DNA of 64,000 nucleotides from Ulota crispa (Eukaryota > Streptophyta > Bryopsida > Orthotrichales > Orthotrichaceae), in assembly GCA_963920765.1 (NCBI GenBank), contig OY987245.1, positions 8,324,727 through 8,388,726 on the forward strand, written 5' to 3'. Below, piece after piece: positions 47,652-61,120 of the stretch. The notes under the pieces are model-generated. The model did no database searches and was not told the DNA's origin. It saw only the letters and a list, made by a program, of their open reading frames with translations. Position 1 is the first letter of the stretch. Each line of letters starts with the position of its first letter. The translations under genes and the position numbers were made by a program.

Positions 47652-50012
47652 TGATGAATAAAATCGCAACCTGTACTCTAGTCTCACTTTTGTATGTGGT
47701 CGATTTTCTAGAGTTTTTGTTTTTTATTTATATTTTCTGCCATTTTTATTAATGGTTGTTGTATTCCATTTTAGTTTTGTTGAAACTTGGAATCAGCACC
47801 CCCTCCTCATTCTTGGATTATTTCTTCTCTCTTTTAGAAATATAACAACCTCTCTTTGTAGGGTTTCTTAGACCAACCCTTTTGCCTTGCAAACCTTTGA
47901 AACGACACCCCCTCAACTTCACAATACTGGTCAGGAAAAATATTAAGGTGAATTCCTTGGCATTTGTGTATTTTGCTAACATCAGTTGTATGGCTTGGAG
48001 GGTTAGTCCAAATCCAGGTCCTTCAAAGGCTTAGCACATTTCAACAACCTTACGATTTCTCAAGTCTTGGATTTTTTTAATGTAATATTAGTTCATGTCT
48101 ATTACTACAGTTTTGTTTCTGTCAACTTTTGATATGTTATTTAAAGAGTTGAACGTTCCTGTGAGTATTTTTTGTACTCGTCTCAAGAATGGGTTGAGTG
48201 TGAGCTGGTGCTTGATATTTGGCGTTTTAAGATCAGAAAATATGCCCCTTTTTGCAGTGTAGTTTGAACTCGAGATTTTGTTGGATTTTCTTGAATAAAG
48301 ATTGGCTTGTGTATATAGTGTTTGCCGTCATGTTGATGGCATGTGCTGTAATGTACGTACTTTACGTGGGTAGGTTAGATTTTGGTGGCTTCTCTTTGAC
48401 CAGTTTTGGAATTTTCATTATGTGAAGACTAGTGTTTTAGGATGAACCTTTTTGGAGTTTAGGATTTTGAAGCAGTTTTTTGGCTCTAATGTTTAACAGA
48501 GTGCTGTTTATCACCACGTGTCACTCATCTAGAAATATCAACTGTTTTTTTGGGTAGACCACATCATATTCATGCCGGGTGCCAATACTGCAAACTCACA
48601 CACCTCTGCACTCTGCAGAGCTAGAGCAGTTTGAAATATTCACTTGAAATCCTTACCTGCCTTCATACTTGAAGCTTTGAGAAAACAGATTTCAACTTCT
48701 TTTTTTTAACCCCTAAGTATAAGCACTTGGAACTCCTAATTCTCAGCTTTCAAACATCACATAATAGCACATAAAAATTGTCAAAATCACAAAAGCCGAA
48801 GTCGAATTTGAAGAAGAACAAAAGCCCTGTAATTATTTACTACAACAAAGTATCTGATGACACGTTTAATACCCCTGAAAATTGAAGATTGCATATAATA
48901 TTTTTCAGAATTTTATATATCTTCAGATTTGGACATCTCAATGTCTTAGAAGTACAACGGTGCTTGGATAAGGTCAACACTTTTGGCTAGAAAAAAATGA
49001 TAATTGTATCCAAACATTGATCATAAACAAGTACTTCATTTACATTACTTCCCTTAATTCTAGTGGTTGCAATTTTGGAGATGTTTTCCCACCCGTGTCT
49101 TTGGTTCATTAATCAAAACCCCTTTCTAGTTGATGAGTTAGAATGAACATTGATAAAAATCAAGATTTAATCATATGCAGGCACTTGACCTTAACTAGGC
49201 TCATAATACACATTTTGGACAAAATGGGAGTAGGATTGTGATTGTGTCTAATTGTTTCTGTTACTAAGGTTGACGTTTACCAACCAGCGATGTATCTCCC
49301 AATGTTTTGCAAACATTTTTTATTGTTTTTCAAGTAAAAGCAGTTTTCGAATTATTACCTGTGGGCGTTTGGATAGTCCATATTTAGTTTGATGAAACAT
49401 TTGAGTGACGATGGTACAGTTTTCAGGCACCACAATTCAGAACTCTGAACTCCTGAAACTCCTAACTAGTTTTCAAAGCTCTGGGGCATTTGACCGTCAC
49501 AAGCTTTGAAACAAGCCATTTTGATAAACCTTCTGTTTCTGAAAGACTTTTCTGTGGAGACTGCAAGAGAGAAGCTAGATACCTCGGATGACTCTTGCGG
49601 CATCCTTTCAATCGGCACTTTGCTTGCACTTTTATGAAGCTCAGCTGCCGATCGACTCCTCCGGCAGCTGCACCTCTTGAATATCGACACAGCTCCATAA
49701 GTACACATCTCAGCTTACTGATCTACATTCAAACACCTCACCAATTCCACGTCTCCTCTTCACTTTCTCCTCCATCTCCAACACTTCAGCTTCACTACTG
49801 CAGAACTCTGCAAAAATCTGCAAAACTCTGCAAAAAGTTTGCAAAAGTCTGTATTAGTTTGCAAAAGTTTGAGCACAGATAGAGTTTTTCTTCCTCTTAT
49901 GTCGAGTCTAGCAAGTGTTACTACACTCTAGATTTGGAGAGCTAGATCTAGAAACAAGAGAAGATTCGTGTACAGGTTTGTGGTTGGAGTAGAGGTTTTG
50001 GGCCTTGTGGCT
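47652..50012. other. LCYB 3' region and spacer before the peroxidase gene
   Basis: Moderately AT-rich. AATAAA occurs near 47657 and near 48293; either could mark LCYB 3' ends. No coding sequence is recognised between the two genes. The last 200 bp form the probable peroxidase leader with the TCTGCAAAA tract. Confidence 0.5.
49801..49872 (+). repeat. TCTGCAAAA tandem repeat in the peroxidase leader
   Basis: Six to seven imperfect copies of a 10-11 bp unit (CTCTGCAAAA, GTTTGCAAAA) start about 210 bp upstream of the peroxidase ATG, probably in the promoter or 5' UTR. Confidence 0.75.
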
Positions 50013-54403
<4,391 letters not shown>

Positions 54404-55352
54404 GTTAGCTACTCCATCGCCACTGCATTCCCACTGCAATCAGTGAGATTTTCCGAGTGTTTCTGTGATTGCGATGCCACAAAGTTGTCATCAATCAATC
54501 AACTTTTCGAGGGACGAGCCTCTTTCGACGTTTTCCAGATTTGCTTGCGCTCTTGCGCTGTAGGGTTTCAGGATTAGGGTTAGGGTTAGGGTCATGATGT
54601 GGATTTTAGGGTTTCCTACTTACGGCTTAGGGTTTAGGGCACGGGCAGAGTTATTATCGTGCTGCGGCATTGTTTGAGCGCTGGTACGGTACGATATCTT
54701 TCTTGGCTCTGCAGCGAAAGGGGGTATTGTGTTAATCAATGCAAAATATGAGGGAGTTTTAATCCACCCCTAAGGCGTAAAGGATGTCGCGTACCAAAAG
54801 TGTTGTCTGTATTTGTATGAGAATCATTTAGTATTTTAAAATGATTTTATGACAAATGCCTAAAATTTCTCAAAAAATCTTAGTTGATCAATAGTATGCC
54901 TATGACTTGGCTTGAAATTTACAACTCTAATGGGATTCATGTGCTACCCAAATGACCCATCTATATACAATATAGGAGTTTGTATACAATACAACAACAT
55001 CCTTTAGGGGTTAAAGGACAGGCTGATCACTATAAATGCATGTTACAATGGTGTAGCAAAGTGCTTACAAAATTCAATGTTCTTACCAAAAGTTGCACAA
55101 GCCAACATGCAATGTTATGTTCATGGACATTGCAAGAAGGGCAGCATGGGGCTTAACATCATTTTTGTGAATTGTCTCACAATTTGGGATGCTTCAAAGT
55201 ATGAGTGCATTTAGTGAGATTAATTTTTTCCTTCCGTGATGAATTATGTCTTCATGATCTTTCTTTTTTTTAATGAATGAAGACAACTTTTTTCATCCTA
55301 TACAATGTCTTTTTGTCATCCATTGGACAAAAGCCTCCCACATCAATGTTTA
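54404..55352. other. Peroxidase 3' region and spacer with interstitial telomere-like repeats
   Basis: Contains three TTAGGG units at 54574-54591 and nearby TTTAGGG-like words (about 54606-54641). The rest is AT-rich without coding potential. Confidence 0.5.
54574..54591 (+). repeat. Interstitial (TTAGGG)3
   Basis: Three exact hexamers. Most plants have TTTAGGG telomeres, so this six-base form is probably chance or replication slippage. Confidence 0.8.
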
Positions 55353-55833
55353 CTAGTATACAGGCACACGCTTTGCGTGAGTAGGACATGTATGAATAAT
55401 GCAACATTCAACTTTACAAAAAATTGATATCTCACAAACCAATTTGTCTAAAATCTAATCTTGATGTACTATATGGATACAAAAAATCAATATCTCACAA
55501 CTCGTGTAGAATCTAATCCACATGCACCATTATTTTGGTCCTTTTTTGAAACCAACAATACCAATTGCTTTCATTACATTGCTAGGAGGTGCTTGGCATT
55601 TTATTGATTTCTAGCACATGATTGGAGGGCATTTGGTGTTTTATATTTGGGACATCCTTTATTGTTTCAACTTCCACCAAAAGTTCTATAAAATTTTGGA
55701 AATGGACATGGTTGTAGGGCACTTGGTGTTCTATATCTTGAGTGTCCTTTATTGCTTCAACTTACAACAAAAAACTCTAGAAGGTTCTGGAAAAGGGCGC
55801 ACTTAGAGAAATCCTCCCACTTAGTAGTATAGA
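55353..55833 (-). mobile_element. Short non-autonomous Helitron, second copy
   Basis: On the minus strand it begins TCTATACTACTAAGTGGGAG after an A and ends with the hairpin CACGCAAAGCGTG, a spacer and CTAG before a T. This matches plant Helitron rules (insertion between A and T, no target duplication). 481 bp, homologous to 7819-8321. The internal duplicated unit is present here too (two GGGCAYTTGGTGTT stretches). Confidence 0.85.
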
Positions 55834-57166
55834 TAGATGGATTAAGAGAGTTTGAGGGTTTTTCAAGTAACCAGTGCAACAAGAACAAAGCCTCTTGTGA
55901 TGTAGCCTTTTGTGCCTCCAAATATTTATATTCAGAAAATTTTGAAAAAGTTTGTACAATCTCAAGCATGGCTTTTTGAAAAATTTCACTCTATGTTTAC
56001 AAGTATACATGTGATAGATTATTTCAGGCAAGTATACATGTGATAGACTATTTTAGTTTAGGGTGCATGTTGAAGCTTCCTACAATTGAGGAATCGATAT
56101 TGTTTGAATGTTGGTTTATTGGCTTTGTGTTAAAAGGATTTTGCATTGACTAAAGGAACAAGTAAGTTTGAGTAAGACCTTAAGTAAGTCCATGCTACAA
56201 GAGCACCATTTCTAATGGTGGAGTTGCTTGTTTTTATATCACCTAGTACTTGTATTGGAAAGAATAAAATTAAAGAAAATTTTGATGCTGTTCTAAGTAT
56301 GGCTTTAGAAAGGTTTAATCAATATTTAATATTTATAAGGTATACATGGTGAATACGTCCCTACAATCAAACGTTTCTAATTGTTGAAGTGAGTACTAAC
56401 CTTGGTATCCAAGATTCTAATATCTTTATATCACATGTGTGCATGGATTGATGTCTTGATACTTGCCCAGAAATAGTAACTGTGTGCACTTCCTAGCATG
56501 TAGCTCTAAACTGCAACCAATACCATTTTTTGTATTAGAAATTGGTGAATGTGAGTAGTTGAAGGAAAAATTGTCAATGAATGACAACTTGACACATCAA
56601 AGTGAGTCACTACTCAAACAAAAGTGTCAAATATATCTTAGCCCAAATAGCAAGGTAGTATAGAAATGTATGAGCTTAGTACAGCGTGATTCTAATAATG
56701 CTTTATTTGGTTTATTGAAATCCTTCTTCATTTGTCAATATCAACTTAAAAAGTAGTATGATAATTAAATTCAATACAAAAATGACATTTCAAAAGTATG
56801 TTGAGATTATAAGTTTCACTTAGGTGTTTAATGGTTGTCGTATTTTTGCCAACAAATTCGTATATACCTAATGTTAAGATGTTGGTACTCTTTCATGTCA
56901 CATGTGTCTCTTCTAGGCTAACTATCAAAACCGTTTTTTGTAATCAACACATCAACATGATAAGAAAGACACATAACGCTATTTATTTGTTTTGTGTTCT
57001 CCAATTTGAAAGGTCAAACATGCAACTCTTAACCTCTGAACGGCACCGAAGTTCTTTGCGTCCGTATATATGGCCATATATATAGACTTGTTTGAGCTAT
57101 TCTGAAGGCTTTCCAAAAAAAATATGTACTCTCCATCATACAATCTTTCAATATGTATGGTTGTAA

Positions 57167-57169
<3 letters not shown>

Positions 57170-57246
<77 letters not shown>
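57170..57246. repeat. (AT)n microsatellite
   Basis: About 38 uninterrupted AT dinucleotides followed by a short TG run. Confidence 0.95.
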
Positions 57247-57253
<7 letters not shown>

Positions 57254-57263
57254 GTTTGGACAC

Positions 57264-57566
57264 TAGTTGATTTAGATACATCACATCAAATGTTAGTTAA
57301 CTTTCAAAAAACTTAAAGGGCTCTCCTAATTAAGCCTAAATAAAGAAATTTTAGTAAAGGGGATAGCAATTTATGGAGACTTTTAGGTTCTTTGGAAGTT
57401 AACTAACATTCAATGTGATGTGTTTAAATTAACCAATGTCCAAACAAAAAAAATTAGAAAAATTACAATTTAAAAAAAACATTGTGCCCCTATTTGTAAT
57501 TATTTTGAAAGTGCGCCCCTATATGTAATATTTTACATTTTCATGCCCCAATTTGTAATTTCCCCT
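57264..57566. repeat. Partial copy of the large fold-back family
   Basis: Shares TGATTTAGATACATCACATC with 41583 and 13431 and, at the right, GCCCCAATTTGTAATTTCCCC with the 41489-41863 ends. The left outer arm is missing, and the (AT)n tract lies where it would be. Confidence 0.65.
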
Positions 57567-58491
57567 AATTTCTAACTGATTCAAACTTCTAAATATTGGT
57601 TGCAACCATATTTGATATTATATCTCTAGAGCCCATGTGACGTTCAAGGGTTAAAAAACTACTGTCCATTTTGAGATTGTAAACTCTGAAGAAAGCTTTC
57701 TCAAAATAATATATTTCATACTCTCTAAAGATAATTTATAATGTCTTGGAATTATAGATTATGACCCCTCAAGTAAGCACTCTACCAAACCTCTCAAGTT
57801 TAGCAACAAAACTTGGCTTTGAGAGGTGGGAAGAAAGTTAGAATATATTTATTAGAAAAAGCGACTCAATGTATAACAATGTTTTGTATTAACCACTAAA
57901 GGACAAAGCAGCCCTTTGCAACTAGTACAATACGTGGTATTTTTCTTGTATTTGGAGTGTATCCACACCTTTATTACATTTGAGATCAACGAAAAAGTTA
58001 GAATATAGATCAATGTTGTTCTAGTAAGGTAGTCAAGATCCCAAATTAAAAAATTTTGTTGGTAGCAAATGCTAGTTATACAGCAGTGTACATACTATGT
58101 ATTATAGTAGCTCTGTCCTTTAAGGGTTAAGAGTAGCACTAACATATATCATAAGAAAAAATTTGAAAGCATTATAGTGCAAATTTAATTTTCTTGACAA
58201 TACCATTCATGTCACCAAGTGCAAGTATACCTCAACCTCTCATGCAAGGGTCACACAAGCCAAAACAAATTGGTTTAGAATGGGTGAAGAAGGAAAAAGT
58301 CTTGGAGAGGTCACTCTATGTATATTTTGAGTACCCCATGTGGTGAGGGGTTTTTCTTGGGGGGGCTATTTATTTTGTAGGCTAGAATTAAAGGATCCCT
58401 ACAATTACTTGTAATTGGCAAAATGGCTTATTTGATGAAACTCTATCATTACTTACTTTCTATATCTATGCAATTTATTCTAGGCTATATT

Positions 58492-58686
58492 CACTAGAAG
58501 AAAATTGCGTTGAAACCCAATAAAAAATGTAAGGTAGTTTGTGTTGAGTTCCATGTTTCCAACACAAAATTTTGCTAAACAAAGCAAAATTTTGCGCTGT
58601 TCAGCAAATTTTTGCGTTATAAACATGAAACTCAACATAAACTCCGTTAAATTTTATAATGGGTCCAATGCATTTTTCTACTAGTA
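58492..58686. mobile_element. CACTA-type mini-element, copy 5
   Basis: 195 bp, left end CACTAGAAGAAAATTGCGTT, right end on the minus strand TACTAGTAGAAAAATGCATT, flanked by ATT on both sides (58489-58491, 58687-58689). The inner arms pair around GAGTTCCATGTTT/AAACATGAAACTC, with a second small palindrome (CAAAATTTTGC) in the centre. Confidence 0.8.
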
Positions 58687-60897
58687 ATTCTTCATTAAAA
58701 AAAACCTAGAATTGAAAAACAAGTTGAAAGGAGAAAAATTAGACAAAGAGGTACACAACCCTTTTTTTCTTCCTAAAAACTTGAAGCTACCCATTTTGAT
58801 TTGAAGAAATTGGGCATTTAATTGCCAAAAAAAAAACTTTGACTCGGATGTGCACTAATTGCACACACATGCTGTAGAAAATTTAGTTTAGAGGATCCAA
58901 TATATGACAGACTAAATTATATGCACAAAATACTAATGACCCACATTTGAAGGCTACCTAAATTACTTATAAATGCTTTTTGGCTTTTAATGGCCTCTAT
59001 CTTATTTTTAAGCTATTTATAAATTTTACCCAAAAAAAATTAAAGACTATCTATATTTTGCCGCACGTTGTTTCTAAAATGCAGTAAGTTACCTCCCCAA
59101 GGAAAAAGTTGGATTACTAGAGGACCCACTTTGTTCAAGTTTTCATGCATAGTTCTACTAAAGATACTCTCTCTACCATTCTAAAACAATACTTTAGAGA
59201 TAACAATTTTTGAAAATCAAAAATTGTCAATTTGTAACATCAAATAAGTAAGAGTAAAAATTTGAGGAATGTACTAGTACACAAAAAAGTAAGTGCCACC
59301 ATATATCTTTTACAAAACTTTTTTTTGAAATGCTTTTTTGTCTTGGTGTGACAGCTGTGACTTGACCTTCAATGCATGTGGTATTAAAGAAAAACCAAAC
59401 ATGGAACTCATTTTCTCCCTTGTTGAAGGGAAGTGTTAACAACAAGGACCAGGGTGAAATGACCTTCTCAATGTCTTGCGTGTATGAATGAAGCCTTCGG
59501 GTTCTATCTATTGCACATTCATATTTTTGGGCTAAGGTGGAAAAGCTTTGCAGTTTTGTAGACAAAAATAAAAGTAATAATTTACCTCCTATTTTAGTGT
59601 TGTTCAATAGTATCCTCTATACTTCTAAACTAAATCATAATCTCTAAGGTAAGTATTTCCAATCCATTCATGAACCTAATGTTGTCAATATGTACACTAG
59701 GTGTTTATTTTAGAACTCAAATCTAGGTACGCCATAGATAGCTTATCTTTGTGTCACATAAGATAAGCTATCTATGGCATACCTAGATTTGAGTTCTAAA
59801 ATGAACACCTTGTGTGTATAGCCACAGCATTAGGTTCATGATTGGGATTGGGTATATACCTCTCTTAAATCCAAATGTGAATACATAATTTTCAAATTCA
59901 ATCTCCTGATGGTAAGCTTCCAAATTTTCACAATTTTTGAAATGTAAAAAAAAGCTAGCTTTGCCTTCCTCATCCCACAAACTCATAAACAAGTTCAGTA
60001 GTTCACTGAGCTCCCAACTGCAATTTCTAAAGCATTCCATGAAACCCATCAACTTCAAAGTTTAAAAAAAAATGCTCTGGTACATTTGCATTGAAAAGTG
60101 ACTTAATCCCTAAATGCCTGAGGTACCGGTTACTAGTGTAAAATTCACCCGAATTTGGTATTGCAAGCATTTAGGGGTTAACCCCAAAGTGACATTGCAT
60201 TTCTGTGGCTTCTAGAATTTTCTCTAATTTGAACTAAAAGCCAACATTTTTTGTCTAATTATATCAATTCTTTTTGAATCGTAACCGTATAAAATCAAAC
60301 TGCACATGTTAAAAATCACATTAGAAAAGAAAACACAACAATATCTCATATGGATTGAAAGATTATAATGTTTGATCATAAGCGTGTTAAAATTGTGAAA
60401 GTGATTTGAAGTCTTCCAATCTTCTTTTCACATGTCAAATCAAAAAAGTTGAGTCACCAAAAAAATATGAAGTTAAAGAGCCTAACATGCATAACCCCAA
60501 TCAATTTATGACTTCTCAAAATCTACTCTACAATTTTTTTAAACAAATTTCTATTGTGATTTTTTCTCAAAGATCTAGTGTATTTGAGGCTCATTCCCAA
60601 GAGCCCTCAACACTGCATAAAATCAAAATTGCAATGAACACACGTGCACAAAATCTTGAATAGAAAAATCATAATTAATCATTTACAAAATCAGATTGTT
60701 TAAGCTAAAATTAAACTTCAAAAGGAACTTCTAAAAATAAAAATAGTAATTTGGTTAGGTTTAATTTAACTCAAAAATTGAGGACAGTTTCTGTCACCAG
60801 TGACGCTTTGGGGTTAAAAGTAAAAGCAAGCTATCGCAATGGCATTAATTTGTAACAAAATAGTCAGACCACTCCGTAATGGGTTTCTTGTTAGAGA
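58687..60897. other. Spacer before the Nopp140-like gene
   Basis: AT-rich with a long hairpin at 59690-59830 and no recognisable coding sequence. Open frames of up to about 125 codons (59227-59607, 59783-60058, minus strand) match nothing I know and are not supported by splice structure. Confidence 0.5.
59690..59830. repeat. Perfectly paired hairpin (fold-back repeat)
   Basis: The arm TTTTAGAACTCAAATCTAGG...GATAGCTTATCTT and its complement match almost without error around a loop near 59751-59758. The same arm words occur in the hairpin at 33261-33491, so it is a mobile-element derivative. Confidence 0.75.
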
Positions 60898-60898
60898 T

Positions 60899-60907
60899 TT
60901 AGGGTTT
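60899..60907 (+). promoter_or_regulatory. Telo-box-like motif upstream of the Nopp140-like gene
   Basis: TTAGGGTTT (AAACCCTAA on the other strand) lies 222 bp upstream of the start codon at 61121. Telo boxes are frequent in plant promoters of ribosome-biogenesis and translation genes, which suits the product. A second partial motif (CCCTAAC) follows at 60921. Confidence 0.5.
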
Positions 60908-60937
60908 GGCTAAGCAAGAGCCCTAACACCTCGCAAG

Positions 60938-60970
60938 ATGCCGGCGATGGCGGAGTTAAGAAGCCACTGA
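60938..60970 (+). promoter_or_regulatory. Possible 10-codon upstream ORF
   Basis: ATG to TGA encoding 10 residues (MPAMAELRSH) in the presumed leader, not overlapping the main frame. It could lower translation if it lies within the mRNA. Confidence 0.3.
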
Positions 60971-61120
60971 AGCGAAGTGGCGAAGCTTTGTGTGTGTCTG
61001 TGAGTGTGTTTTTGTATGTTGGTGCCGCGAGTCGTCCAGTTGCGGCGGCAACAGCATTCTTCACAACGATTCCCTCCAATCCCGTCTTCCTGGCCGTCTT
61101 CTCCGCATCTGCAACCGTCA

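Larger units (their letters stand above)
55834..58491. other. Intergenic spacer, repeat-rich
   Basis: Contains a long AT microsatellite at 57170-57246 and a half fold-back repeat at 57264-57566. Short duplicated words (AAGTATACATGTGATAGA twice near 56000-56050) are seen. No gene is recognised. Confidence 0.5.

Noticed and set aside
54574-54591. Telomeric sequence suggesting a chromosome end
   Set aside because: Only three TTAGGG units between genes; interstitial repeats this short are common by chance.
56979-57284. Tyr-Ile repeat open frame
   Set aside because: Simple translation of the (AT)n microsatellite.
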